Assembly: GCA_030549495.1 (NCBI GenBank)
Contig: JAUIRK010000819.1
Coordinates: forward strand, 424,501-488,500
DNA: 64,000 nucleotides
Direction of reading: 5' to 3'
Source of the DNA: Nectonema munidae
Lineage: Eukaryota > Nematomorpha > Nectonematoida > Nectonematidae
Shown here: in pieces, positions 1 through 11,500 of the stretch
How the letters are laid out: every line of letters begins with the position of its first letter
Numbering within the stretch: the first letter of the stretch is position 1
Made by a program: the position numbers and the translations under genes
The notes under the pieces: model-generated
Database searches by the model: none
Seen by the model: only the letters and a program-made list of their open reading frames with translations
What the model was told of the DNA's origin: nothing

Positions 1-2030
1 CTATGTTTAAGTGCTCCCTGTTGTCCCTGCATGTGTTTAAGTGTCCCTGTGTTTGCCTGCCTGTGTGTGAGTGCCCTCGGTATGTGTCTGCCTGTGTTTA
101 AGTTCTCCCTGTTTGTGCCTACCTGTGTTTAAGTTCTTCCTGTTTGTGCCTGCTTTTATTTAAGTGCTCCATGTGTTTGAGTGTTCCATGTTAGTGCCTG
201 CCAGTTGTTTAAGTGCTCTCTGTTTGTGCATTCTTATTGTTTGAGTACTCCCTGTTTGTGATTGGGTAAGTCTCTCTTTAAGTGCTCTTTGTTTGTGCCT
301 AGCCTACCTGTCTTTGAGTGCACCCTGTTGGTGTTTGCCTGTGTTTAAATGCTCCCTATGTGTGCCTTCCTGTGTTTGAGTTCTCCCTGTTGGTGTCTAC
401 CTGTGTTTAAGTGCTTCCAGTTTGACTCTGCCTATTGTTAAGTCCTACATGTGTTTAAGTGCTCCCAGTTTGTAACGGCCTGTTTTTGAGTGCTCGTTGT
501 TTGATCCTTCCTGTGTTTGAGTACTCCTTATTTGTACCTGCCTGTGTCGGGGTGCTCACTTTGTGCCTGTGTTTATGTGCTCCCTTTTGGTGCCTGACTG
601 GGCTTAAGTGCGCCATGTTTCTCTTTGCCTATTGTTTAAGTCCTACCTATATTTAAGTGCTCCTTGTTTATGTCTGACTGTGTTTGGGTGATCCATGTTT
701 GTTCCTGCCTGTGTTTGAGTGCTCCATATTTGTGGCTGGCTGTGTTTGAGTGTCCTATGATTATGCCTGCCTGTGTTTGAGTACTTTTAGTTTGTCCCGA
801 CTTGTGGTTTAAGTGCTAGCTGTTTGTGACGGTCCCTGTTTAAATGCTCTTTGTTTGGGCCTATCTGTTTAAATGCTTCCTATTTGGGCCTTCCTTTGTT
901 TGATTTTCCCATGGTGGTGCTTGCTTGTGTTAAAGTGCTCCCTGTTTGTGCCTGCCTCTGTATAAGTGCTCCCTGTTGCGCCTGCATGTGTTTAAGTGTC
1001 CCTGTTTGTGCCTGTATGTCTGTGAGTGCCCCCTGTATGTGTCTGCCTGTGTTTAAGTTCTCCCTGTTTGTGCCTACCTGTGTTTAAGTTCTTCCTGTTT
1101 GTGCCTGCTTTTATTTAAGTGCTCCATGTGTTTGAGTGTTCCCTGTTAGTGCCTGCCAGTTGTTTAAGTGCTCTCTGTTTATGCATGCCTGTTGTTTAAG
1201 TGCTCCATATTTGTGGCTGCCTGTGTTTGAGTGTCCTATGATTATGCCTGCCTGTGTTTGAGTACTCCCAGTTTGTCCCCACTTGTGGTTCAAGGGCTAG
1301 TTTGTGACGTTCTCTGTTTAAATACTCATTGTTTGTGCCTGTCTGTTTAAATGCCCCCTATTTGGGCCTTCCTGTGTTTGAGTATCCCATGTTGGTGCTT
1401 GCCTGTGTTAAAGTGCCCCTGTTTGTGTTTGACTGCCCGCTGTATGTGGCTGCCTGTGTTTAAGTTCTCCATGTATGTGCATACCTGTGTTTAAGTCTTC
1501 CCTATTTGTGTCTGCCTTTATTTAAGTGCTCCCTGTTCGTGACAGCCAGTTGTTTAAGTGCTTTCTGTTTGTGCCTGACTGTGTTTAAGTGCCCTGTGTT
1601 GGTGCATTCCTGTGTTTAAGTGCACCCTGTTTGTGCCTGCCACTGTTTAAATGCTCCCTGTTGGTTCCTGCATGTGTTTAAGTGTTCCCTGTTTATGCCT
1701 GCCTGTGTATGTATCCCCTGTTTATGCCTTCCTGCGTTTAAGTGCTCTCTGTTTGTGCATGCCTGTTGTTTGACTGCTCCCTGTTTGTCCCAACATGTTG
1801 TTTAAGTGCTAGCTGTTTGTGTCTGTCTCTGTTTAAGTGCTCCTTGTTTGTGCCTGCCTGTGTTGTGCAAAATGTTTGCGCCTGCCTGAGTGCTCCCTGT
1901 TTGTGTGCCCCTTCTTGGTGCATGAATGTGTTAAATTGCTAGCTATTTGTGCCTAAATCTGTTTAATTAGTCCATATTTGTGCCGGCATGTATCTAAGTG
2001 TTGTCTGTTTGTGCCTGCCTGTGTTTATTC
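1..2030. repeat. 31-bp minisatellite array, block A
   Basis: Degenerate tandem repeat whose typical unit reads GTGTTTAAGTGCTCCCTG followed by TTTGTGCCTGCCT, about 31 bp. The window starts inside the array. The plus strand is rich in T, G and C and poor in A, so many apparent cysteine- and leucine-rich reading frames arise, but 31 is not a multiple of three and none is kept between units. The stretch at about 1-730 recurs with a few percent change at about 12,900-13,850, including rare variants such as the CAGTTTGACTCTGCC unit, so blocks of many units have been duplicated together. Confidence 0.95.
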
Positions 2031-3544
2031 AAAGATAATGGGTACCTTCAGTAAATTGTTACCACTTTAAGGATCATTGGTACGCCTAATAATCATTGAT
2101 ATCTCCCAAAAGGATAATTAGTAGAGGTAAAGATCAATGTTACACGCAAAGATGAGATATAATAATTTATTACATAAAAAAGGAATTAACAAATTAAGAA
2201 TATAAAAAAGCGCATCATGATTTTCAATATAAAATCAATAGAAACTGTTTTAAAATAATATAAAATAAAATATGATTTATCTTTTACTATATAAAATCTT
2301 AATCAAAATTAGATAGGTGTTTATTTAAAAAGAAAATAAATTTGTATAAATCTAATGAAATCTTTTAATACTTAATAATTAAAATTTTAAAGTGAAAAAA
2401 TAAAATTTATAAATTAAATAACTTAAAGAAAGAAATGTATTATTAACACTTAACATATTTAAAAATTATATATAGTGGGTATTTTTCATAGAAATCAAAA
2501 TTATATTACTAATAAAATTTAAAAAAATAACTTAGATAATTTTATTAATATATTAATTCGGGGGCGTGAGTAGGGTTGGTTAGATGCTGGATTCGATAAC
2601 TCAAGGTCTTAGGTTCGATTCCGCATCAAGCCTGCTTTCCTCATAGTTCGATACAAGCGGCGCAATTGTGACTTCTCGATGAAAACACCCCGGGGTACCT
2701 TTACCTTAATAAATTAAGGATATAGATATGAAATAGTAACAAACAAACTAATTATCTTTCTTGAGAAGGGTAGGTATAAAATAAGATGCAAAGGTAAAGC
2801 CTTGAGTTATAAAAAAATTTTTTTTTAGAGAAAAGTCAAAATTTGCTTTCCATTCCTGTTACCTCGATAGTTGTAAAATGTCTATGCGAACAAAACAATA
2901 AAATATTTTCTACATTTTTCAAAATATTTAATAAAATTTTTAATTTTTTTAAAATTAAAAAGCATATTTTATTCTCTTTTATTTTTAACAATGTTCTTTA
3001 TTTAAAATTTGAATTAAAATATATATTTATTATATATTATTAAAACAAACTCAATATTTCCAACAAAAAATTTTTTTAAAATCCGGGGTAAAAAATTAAA
3101 AAAACTTCTCTCCTTTTTTTTCTTTTTTAAATATAAAAAATAAAAAATTTTATATAATAAAAAAATAATAAATTAAATATTTTTTATTTTTTTTTGGTTT
3201 ATAATTTTATATATATATATATAAATATTAAATTTTATATAAAAAAATTATTTTTTTTTTTTTTTTCCCTTTTGGTATATATTACTAGAAATTGTAAGTT
3301 CTCTTGTATCTGATTATTATCACTAAGCGTACACTGCCAGAAAGACAGGTTTCGCTAGTGAAACTTCATTAATTGCACTTTTACCAACCTTGAAATACAG
3401 TTGTTTTATTTCACCTGCATTGAAATCCTGTTTTTTCACTCCCTTTAAATCCTGCTTTGTTTCTTTGTTCCCCCCCCCCCCCCCCCCCCCCATTGAAATC
3501 TCGCTTGAAAGTTTATTCACCCCCTTTAAATCCCCGTTTTTTAC
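2031..3544. other. AT-rich insertion splitting the minisatellite
   Basis: The array stops near 2,030 and resumes near 3,545. Between them lies very AT-rich DNA with long runs of A and T (especially 2,160-2,550 and 2,800-3,290), a tRNA-derived SINE at about 2,559-2,745, a run of about 21 C at 3,471-3,491, and short repeats of a CCCTTTAAATCC motif at 3,440-3,540. No protein-coding gene is visible. Short open frames in the A/T runs are low-complexity. Confidence 0.7.
2559..2745 (+). mobile_element. tRNA-derived SINE
   Basis: A perfect RNA polymerase III B box, GGTTCGATTCC, lies at 2,612-2,622. About 37 bp upstream GGCGTGAGTAGG (about 2,563-2,574) fits a degraded A box, giving the spacing of a tRNA promoter. 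The tRNA-like head is GC-rich against an AT-rich background. It is followed by a non-tRNA body (to about 2,700) and an AT-rich tail ending with AATAAATTAAGGATATAG-type sequence. No intact cloverleaf or anticodon arm could be folded by eye, so a SINE is preferred over a tRNA gene. Boundaries are approximate. Confidence 0.7.
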
Positions 3545-3768
3545 CGCCCACTCTCTGTTTGTTCCTTCCTGTGTTTAAGTGCTCCCTATTTGTGGCTACC
3601 TATGTTTGAGTGTTATCTGTCTGTATCTGCCTGTGTTTGACTGTTCCCCATTTGTGCATGTCTGTGTTTGAATGCCAACTTTTGGTGCTTGCCTGTGTTT
3701 AAGTCTTCCCTGTTTCTGTATGCCTATTGTTTATGTCCTCCCTGTTTCTTTATGCCTATTGTTTATGT
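3545..3768. repeat. 31-bp minisatellite, block B
   Basis: Short continuation of the same 31-bp repeat (units such as CCTGTGTTTAAGTGCTCCC) between the AT-rich insertion and the LINE. It ends at about 3,768, where the sequence changes abruptly to A-rich LINE sequence. Confidence 0.9.
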
Positions 3769-3851
3769 CTAAAAAAAATTTTTAATCTAAAAAATTTATT
3801 AAAACAAAAAAGAATACGAAGTATACTATTACGACATGTGAGGGTATTTAA

Positions 3852-5534
3852 ACTGAAGATAGTAAACTGACAGAAGTTTTCAATCAGCATTTTACATCCA
3901 CTGATCACTCTATTCATATTGGAAATTGGATTGAACCACATTGTTTCGATACTGAACAATCTCTTTATTTGAAAAAAATTAACAAAAATGATATCATCTC
4001 AGCAATGTATGAAATTAAGGCCAAAAAAAGTTGTGATATTTTTGACATATCTATCTATAAGCTGAACCTTGTAAAGGACTTTATCCTGGATTCACTAGTT
4101 ATCGCTTTCAATTCATTTATCGAATTCGCTGTTTTCCCTAAGTCTCTGAAATTGAGCAAAATAGTACCAATTCTAAAAAAAGGTAACAGACATGAATTGG
4201 AAAATGATCAACCAATTAGTTTGATCCCGACATTATCAAAAATATTTGAAAAAATTTTACATTTAGAAATTTCAGCTTACTTAGAAAAATTTGAAATATT
4301 ATATAATTTCCAATTTGCGTTTCGGAAAAAATATAATACCGAATACCTGCATGGTTTTTTCATTGAAAATGTTCAACAATATTTAGAGAACTCAGATGTT
4401 TTAGCAATATTTCTAGATTTTAATAAAGCCTTTGATAGCATCTCTCACCAAGTGCTTATTTCAAAATTAATTCACATTGGCTTCTCTACTTTAGCAGTCA
4501 AATTCTTTAAATTTTACCTTTCCTCCCAAGAACAAGTAGTTTGTATAAATAATTCCATGTCTGCTCCCAGATTCACTTTATCAGGAGTACCACAAGGCTC
4601 AATATTGGGGCCGTTACTGTTTTCAATTTACATAAATAGTATCTCTGAATCTAATGCAAATTTTAAGTTTTATTTATTTGGAGATGATGTAACACTACTT
4701 ATTCCTCTTTCAAAGCTTACGAAAAATGACCTAACTCTTACTGAATCTTTTAAATCCATTTTCGTCGAATTGGAAAAATGGTGTAAAAGGAACTTTTTAA
4801 CATTGAACTATAATAAATCTAAAATGATGTTAATATCCAACAAGAAAAATAAAAGCGTAAAACTAAATACTGAGTCAATTGGTATTGAGTTGGTAAATAA
4901 ATTTAATTTTCTAGGGCTGTATATAAACCAAAACCTAACATGGAATGACCATCAAGATTTGATTTCAAAAAAGGTGTATCCGATACTTGGAATAATGCGA
5001 CGTTTTAGAAATTATTTTGATATCAATATTAAGCTGACTTTGTACAAAGCTTTGATTCTACCCCATTTCACATATAGCGTGATAAATTGGGGTTATTCAA
5101 ACACATATAAACTTGAAACTCTACAAAAAAAAATAATAAGAGTAGTTTTCACCCTAGGCTTTAGAGATCACACAGAACTTCATTTTATAAACCAAAATTT
5201 ATTGAAAATTAATGATATATATTTAAGTCAATTATGTAAACTAACATACAAATATATGATTAATTTACTTCCTGAAATATTTTCGGAGTGGCAAAACATT
5301 GTACATCAAAAAACGAGTTACTTTTTGAGATCTTGCAATAATTTAGTTATTACACAGTGCAGACTTAAAGGTTCTAAAAAGACATTAAAATTTAGAATTG
5401 CTATGTTTTGGAACACAACTCTTGAAAAAACTTACTTTATTGATGAAAAATTCCATATGTATAAAAAATTACTCAAAATTTTTTTTATATCTAAGTATGG
5501 TACCAATTGTAATGATGAAATTATTTATATATGA
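3852..5534 (+). CDS. LINE reverse transcriptase, open frame, N-terminally truncated
   Basis: The frame is open from just after a TAA at 3,849 to the TGA at 5,532, about 560 codons without a stop. Counting from the residue encoded at 3,969, the palm motif LDFNKAFD is at 149-156, SGVPQGSILGP at 205-215 and the catalytic FGDD at 237-240. The last is a variant of the usual Y/FADD, but both aspartates are kept. FLGLYI and LILPHFTYS follow in the thumb region. The C-terminal LQKKIIRVV is typical of CR1/L2-like LINEs. It lacks the apurinic-type endonuclease that should precede it. The uninterrupted frame suggests a fairly young insertion. There is no convincing host start codon or promoter. Confidence 0.88.
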   Translation, partial: TEDSKLTEVFNQHFTSTDHSIHIGNWIEPHCFDTEQSLYLKKINKNDIISAMYEIKAKKSCDIFDISIYKLNLVKDFILDSLVIAFNSFIEFAVFPKSLKLSKIVPILKKGNRHELENDQPISLIPTLSKIFEKILHLEISAYLEKFEILYNFQFAFRKKYNTEYLHGFFIENVQQYLENSDVLAIFLDFNKAFDSISHQVLISKLIHIGFSTLAVKFFKFYLSSQEQVVCINNSMSAPRFTLSGVPQGSILGPLLFSIYINSISESNANFKFYLFGDDVTLLIPLSKLTKNDLTLTESFKSIFVELEKWCKRNFLTLNYNKSKMMLISNKKNKSVKLNTESIGIELVNKFNFLGLYINQNLTWNDHQDLISKKVYPILGIMRRFRNYFDINIKLTLYKALILPHFTYSVINWGYSNTYKLETLQKKIIRVVFTLGFRDHTELHFINQNLLKINDIYLSQLCKLTYKYMINLLPEIFSEWQNIVHQKTSYFLRSCNNLVITQCRLKGSKKTLKFRIAMFWNTTLEKTYFIDEKFHMYKKLLKIFFISKYGTNCNDEIIYI

Positions 5535-5952
5535 TGCCAAATTGATTGTATATTAACATAAAATTTAAAATTGATGAATATTCATAGTTTTAATCATAAT
5601 TGTTTGTAAGCTTATACCAACATGGTACACATACATACATATATACTTATTTATATATTTTTATATTCATGTACTTGTATTTTTGTACAGTACGATTTCC
5701 TGTTATAGTTATCAATGTAATATTGTCATATTTTGAAATTTTTCTGATATCTTCATTTATTTTATTCTTCCAGATTTGTATAAGAAACTCAGCGTTTTTG
5801 CAATTCCTCACAGGGTGTATATACGAGCGACCACAAGGCTTTTTACACACCCTTGCAGAACTCTCCTGATTTTTTTTCAAGAACAGTTTGGTTTTTGGAT
5901 CTATATGTGTACTTTTTTTTTTTATTCTGCGGAATAAATTCTTTCTTCTTCT
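5535..5952 (+). other. 3' sequence of the LINE
   Basis: AT-rich DNA between the reverse transcriptase stop and the return of the minisatellite at about 5,953. It contains a CAT-rich microsatellite-like stretch near 5,625-5,650. A minus-strand frame of 109 codons at 5,647-5,976 runs through it and reads partly into the minisatellite. I do not recognise it and treat it as chance or unexplained. Confidence 0.5.
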
Positions 5953-7498
5953 TAAGTGTTCATTATTTGTCTCCATGTTTGTGACTTCCTGGGTATTAGT
6001 GCCACGTGTTGGTGCTTGTCTGTTTTAAAGAGCGCCCTGTTTATGCCTGCTTCTGTTTAAATGCTCCCTGTTTATTCCTGCATGTGTTTAAGTTCTTCCT
6101 TTTTGTGCCTGCCTGTGTGTGTGCCAATTTTGTGCCTTCCTGTGTTTAAGGGATTTCTTTTTGTGACTGCCTGTTGTTTAAGTGCTCTCTGTTTTTCCCC
6201 AGCATGTTGTTTAAGTGCTAGCTGTGTGTGACTATCTCTGTTAAAATGCTCCTTGTTTGTGCCTGCCTATGTTTGAGTGGCTCGTGTTGGTGCCTATCTG
6301 TTTGTGGTTTTCTCTGTTTAAGTGCTCCCTGTTTGTGCCTTCCTGTTTGTGCTTGCCAGTTTAAGTGCTCCCTGTTTGTCCCTGAATGTATTTAAGTGTC
6401 CCTGTTTGTGCCTGCCTGTGTGTGACTGCCCCTTGTTTGTGTCTGCCTGTGTTTAAGTTCCCTATTTGTGTCTGCCTGTGTTTAAGTTTTCCCTATTTGT
6501 GCCTGCATTTATTTAAGTGCTCCATGTTTGTGCCTGCCTGTGTTTGAGTGCTCCCTGTTCGTGTCTGCCAGTTGTTTAAGTCCTCTCTGTTTTTGCCTGC
6601 CTTTGGTTTGAATGCTCCCGGTTTGTGCATGCATGTTGTTTAAGTGCTAGCTTTCTGTGTAAGTCCATGTTTGGCGTGCCCCCATTTGGTGCTTGCCTGT
6701 GTGAGTGCTCCCTGTTTTAGAGTGCCCACAAGTTGGTTCCTGCCTGTAATTAATTCCTCCCTGTTTGTGCCTGCTAATTGATTAAGTCCTAAATATGTTT
6801 AAGTGCTGTTTTTGCCTGACTGTGTTTAAATGCTACTTGTTTGTGGCAGCATGTTGTTTGAGTGCTACCTGTTTGTACCTGACTGTATTTGGGTACTCCA
6901 TGTTTGTAATTGCCTATTATTTGAGTGCTAACAATTTTTCCTGCCTGTGTTTAAGTGCCCCATGTTTATGCCTGCCAGTGTTTGAGTGCCCCCTGTTGGT
7001 GACTACCTGTTTTTAAGTGCTCCCTGTTTGTCCCTGCCTATTGTTTAAGTCCTACATGTGTTTAAGTTCTCCTTGTTTGGATGCTCTCTGTTTGTACCGG
7101 CCTATTGTTTGGGTGCTCGTTGTTTGTTCCTTCCTATATTTAAGTGCTCCTTGTTTGTACCCGCCTGTGTTTTAGGGCTCCCTGTTTGTGCATGCCTGTT
7201 GTTTTAGTGCTCCCTATTTGTGCCTGTATGTTATTTAAGTGCCCCTTGTTTTTGTTTGTCTATTGTTTAAGTCCTGCCTGTGTTTAAGTACTCCTTGTTT
7301 GTGCCTGACTGCGTTTGGGTGTTCCCTGTAGATTGAGTGCTCGTAATTTGTTCCTGTTTCTCTTTGAATGCCCCTTTTAGTGCCTGCTTCTGTTTGAGGG
7401 CTCCTTGTTTTAGAGTGCCCCTGTTGGTGCCTGTCTGTTATTAATTTCTCATGTCTGTGCCTGCCTATTGTTTAAGTCCTAAATGTGTTTAAGTGCTC
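5953..7498. repeat. 31-bp minisatellite, block C
   Basis: The same repeat resumes after the LINE and runs to 7,498, where the AAGTGCTC of a unit abuts the foldback element. Units are more divergent than in block D. Confidence 0.92.
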
Positions 7499-8537
7499 GG
7501 TACCCGGACATTTAGCCGAAAGATAATTGGCCGAAAGACATTTGGCCGACAGACATCTGACCGAATGGACATTTAGCCGACGTACATTTGACCGAACAGA
7601 CATTTCACCGAACGGACATTTGACAGAACAGACGATTGACCGAACAGAACAGAAAATTGATCTTTCGGCCAAATGTCCGAAAACGGTAAAGATGCGTATG
7701 TTATCTTACGCTATTTATAACACAATTTTGTATATGCTCACGTGCCACCAATGAAATGTATTCGTCTACAGAGCACAAGTTTCACGCTTATAACTGCATT
7801 CGAAACTTCGTTCATCGAGTATTAAGCATCTATGTAATCAATCACTCTTGCTCACTCAGGACTAATTTGCTATATTTTTGTAGGTTATAAGTGTCTAACT
7901 AATTACTGACCCACAAAAAACTGTCCCACAATATTCCATTTTATGGTTGGATTTGAAAATATGCTATACTATACTAACATCGACTCTAAGACTAACAATA
8001 TTCTAACTATGGTAAACCTAACTCTAAAACTAACAATATTCTAACTATGCTAAATCTAACTCTAAAACTAACAACATTCTAACTATACTAACAATATTCT
8101 AACTATGCTAACACAAACGTTAAAACAATATTTTAACTATACTAACACCAACTAGAAGACTAACAATATTCTAACTATATTAAAACTAACTCTGACAAAA
8201 TTCTGACTATAATAACACTAACAATATACTAACTATGCTAACACTAACGTTAAAACTAACAATATTCTAACTGTACTAACACCAACTCTAACTATACTAA
8301 TAAAACTAATTCTAACAATATTTTAAATATACTAAGTGTTTATTCTAAATTCTAAAACCTATTCTAAATGTTTATTCGATCAAATGTCCGTTCGGTCAAA
8401 TGTCTGTTCGGTCAAATGTCCGTTTGGTGAAATGTCGGTTCGGTCAAATGTCTGTTCGGCCAAATGTACTTCGGCTAAATGTCCATTCGGTAAGATGTCT
8501 GTCGTCCAATTGTCTTTCGGCCAAATGTCCGGACATG
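7499..8537. mobile_element. Foldback transposon with tandem-repeat arms (copy 1)
   Basis: An inverted-repeat element of 1,039 bp inserted in the minisatellite. The left arm (7,499 to about 7,680) is about nine copies of a 15-16 bp unit like CCGAACGGACATTTGA. The right arm (about 8,367-8,537) is about ten copies of the complementary unit GGTCAAATGTCCGTTC. Outer ends are GGTACCCGGACATTT and, inverted, CATGTCCGGACATTT. AAGTGCTC occurs directly on both sides (7,491-7,498 and 8,538-8,545), but since that octamer is in most minisatellite units the duplication may be trivial here. No transposase is present, so it is non-autonomous. The tandem-arm design recalls FB/Galileo or Mutator-like foldback elements. 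Confidence 0.85.
7935..8345 (+). repeat. Tandem repeats in the loop of the foldback element
   Basis: The loop between the arms contains irregular tandem repeats built on ACTAACAATATTCTAACTA with spacers such as CACTAACTCTAAAA, roughly 35-45 bp each and about eight to ten copies. The repeat is almost free of G on the plus strand. No coding capacity is seen. Confidence 0.8.
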
Positions 8538-11500
8538 AAGTGCTCCTTGTTTGTGCCTGACTATGTTTAAATGCTACTTGTTTGAGTGCTTAGCTGTATT
8601 TAAGTGCGCCAGGTTTGTGACAGACTGTGTTTGGGTGGTCCATGTTTGTTCCTCCCTGTTGTTTGTTCCTCCCTTTGTTTAAGTGCTCCATATTTGTGGC
8701 TATCTGTGTTTGAGTGTCCTATGATTATGCCTGCTTATGTTTGAGTACTCTTATTTTGTTCCCATTTGTGGTTTAAGTGCTAGCTGTTTGTGACGGTCTC
8801 TGTTTAAAAGCTCTTTGTTTGGGCCTATCTCTGTTTAAATGCTCACTATTTGGGCCTTCCTGTGTTTGAGTGTCCCATGTTGGTGCTTGCTTGTGTTAAA
8901 GTGCTCCCTGTTTGTGCCTGCCTCTGTATAAGTGCTCCCTGTTGTGCCAGCATGTGTTTAAGTCTCCCTGTTTGTCTGTGAGTGCCCCGTTTATGTGTCT
9001 ACCTGTGTTTAAGTTCTTCCTGTTTGTGCCTGCCTTTATTTAAGTGCTCCCTTTTCGTACCTGCCAATTGTGTAAGTGCTCTCTGTTTATGCATGCCTGT
9101 TGTTTGAGTGCTCCCTGTTTGTGCATGCCTATTGTTTAAGTGTTTGTGTAAGTCTCTCTTTAAGTGCTTCATGTTTGTGCCTGCCTGTGTTTGAGTGCCC
9201 CCTGTTGGTACCTGCTTGTTGTTTAAGTGCTATCTCTTTGTGCATGTCTCTGTTTAAGTGCTGCCTGTTTGTGCCTTTCTGTGTTTGAGTGTCTCATGTT
9301 GGTGCTTGCCTGTGTTAAAGTGCTCCCTGTTTGTGCCTGCCTCTGTATAAGTGCTCCCTATTTGTTCATGCATGTGTTTATGTGTCCCTGTTAGCGCCTG
9401 CCTGTGTGTGAGTGCCCATTTTATGTGTCTGACTGTGTTTAAGTTCTCCCTGTATGTGCCTACCTGTGTTTAAGTTCTCCCTGTTTGTGCCTGCTTTTAT
9501 TTAAGTGCCTGTTCGTATCCATGTTTGAGTGCCTCGTGTTGGTGCTTGCCTGTGTTAATGTGCGCCCTGTTTGTGCCTGCCTGTGTTTAAATGCTCCCTG
9601 TTTGTTCCTGCCTGTGTGTGAATGCCCACTGTATGTGTCTGCCTGTGTTTAAGTTCTCCCTGCATCTGCCTACCTGTGTTTAAATTCTCCCTGTTTGTGC
9701 CTGCCTTTATTTAAGTGCTTCCTGTGTTTGACTGCTCCCTGTTCATGCCTGCCATTTAATTAAGTGCTTACTGTTTGTGCCTAACTGTGTTTAATTGCCC
9801 CGTGTTTGTGGTCGCCTGTGTTAAAGTGTGCCCTGTTTGTTCCTGCATGTGTTTAAGTGTTCCCTGTTTATGCCTGCCTGTGTGTGTGCCTTCCTGTGTT
9901 TAAGTGCTCTCTGTTTGTGAATTCCTGTTGTTTGAGTGCTCCCTGTTTGTCCCCACCTGTTGTTTAAGTATAGCTGTTTGTGACTGTCTCTGTTTAAGTG
10001 CTCATTGTTTGTGCCTGCCTGTGTTTGAGTGGTTTTTGTTGGTGCCTGTCTGCTGTTTAAGTGCTATTTGTGACTGTCTCTGTTTAAGTGCTCCCTGTTT
10101 GTGCCTTACTGTGTTTGAGTTCCCCATATTGGTGCTTGCCTTTATTAAAGTGCTCCCTGTTTGTGCCTCCCTCTGTTTAAGTGCTCCTTGTTGTCCCTGC
10201 ATGTGTTTAAGTGTCCCTGTGTTTGCCTGCCTGTGTGTGAGATCCCTCTGTATGTGTCTGCTTGTGTTTAAGTTCTCCCTGTTTGTGCCTACCTGTGTTT
10301 AAGTTCTTCTTATTTATGCCTGCTTTTATTTAAGTGTTCCCTGTGTTTGAGTGTTCCCTGTTAGTGCTTGCCAGTTGTTTAAGTGCTCCCTGTTTGTGCC
10401 TGCCTGTGTTTGAGTGCCCCCTGTTGGTGCCTGCCTGTTGTTTAAGTGTGCCTGTTTATGCCTTCCTGTGTTTGAGTGTCCCATGTTGGTGCTTGCCTTA
10501 AAGTGCTCCCTGTTTGTGCCTGCCTCTGTATAAGTGTTCCCTGTTTGTCCATGCATGTGTTTAAGTGTCCCTTTTAGCGTCTGCCTTTGTGTGAGTGCCT
10601 ATTTATGTTTCTGACTGTGTTTAAGTTCTCCCTGTATGTGCCTACCTGTGTTTAAGTTCTCCCTGTTTGTGCCTGTTTTTATTTAAGTGCTCACTGTTCG
10701 TACCTGCTAGTTGTTTAAGTGCTTCATGTTTGAGTGCCCCATGTTGGTGCTTGCCTGTGTTAAAGTGCGCCCTGTTTGTGCCTGCCTCTGTTTAAATGCT
10801 CCCTGTTTGTTCCTGCCTGTGTGTGAATGTCCACTGTATGTGTGTGCCTGTGTTTAATTTCTTCCTGCATGTGCCTACCTGTGTTTAAATTCTCCCTTTT
10901 TGTGCCTGCCTTTATTTAAGTGCTCCCTGTGTTTGACTGCTCCATGTTCATGCCTGCCATTTGATTAAGTGCTTACTGTTTGTGCCTAACTGTGTTTAAG
11001 TGCTCCATGTTTGAGTGCCCCGAGTTGGTGGTCGCCTGTGTTAAAGTGCGCCCTGTTTGTTCCTGCATGTGTTTAAGTGTTCCCTGTTTATGCCTGCCTG
11101 TGTGTGTGCCTTCCTGTCTTTAAGTGTTCTCTGTTTGTGCCTTCCTGTTGTTTGAGTGCTCCCTGTTTGTCCCCACCTTTTGTTTAAGTCCTAGCTGTTT
11201 GTGACTGTCTCTGTTTAATTGCTCCTTGTTTGTGCCTACCTGTGTTTGAGTGTTTCGTGGTGGTGCCTGTGGGCTCTTTAAGTGCTACCTATTTGTGACT
11301 ATCTCTGTTTAAGTGCTCCCTGTTTGTGCTTTCCTGTGTTTGAGTTCCCCATGTTGGTGCTTGCCTTTATTAAAGTGCTCCCTGTTTGTGCCTCCCTCTG
11401 TTTAAGTGCTCCCTGTTGTCCCTGCATGTGTTTAAGTGTCCCTGTATTTGTCTCCCTGTGTGTGAGTGCCCTTTGTATGTGTCTGCCTGTGTTTAAGTTC

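Larger units (their letters stand above)
3769..5952 (+). mobile_element. 5'-truncated non-LTR retrotransposon (LINE, CR1/L2/Jockey-like)
   Basis: LINE copy inserted into the minisatellite, which continues on both sides. The visible part holds the region upstream of the reverse transcriptase, the full reverse transcriptase and its C-terminal region, then about 420 bp of AT-rich 3' sequence ending in a TTCTTCTTCTT-like tail. The endonuclease and first ORF are absent, as in a normal 5'-truncated LINE insertion. The sequence order of the fingers, palm and thumb and the tail motif LQKKIIRVV resemble the CR1/L2/Jockey group. Clade is not certain without a tree. Confidence 0.85.

Noticed and set aside
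851-1087. Cysteine- and leucine-rich reading frames in the minisatellite (also 9,904-10,302, 11,282-11,527, 12,719-13,030, 13,862-14,194)
   Set aside because: They follow from the base composition of a 31-bp repeat that is not a multiple of three. Frames are not kept between units and no signal or domain is consistent.
2559-2640. Functional tRNA gene
   Set aside because: B box is perfect, but no anticodon arm, acceptor stem pairing or oligo-T terminator at the right distance could be found; a SINE fits better.
5647-5976. Minus-strand frame of 109 codons in the LINE 3' region
   Set aside because: It runs across the boundary between LINE and minisatellite and shows no known domain.
7499-8537. 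CRISPR-like array in the repeated arms
   Set aside because: Units are adjacent without unique spacers, in a eukaryotic context, and the two arms are inverted copies.
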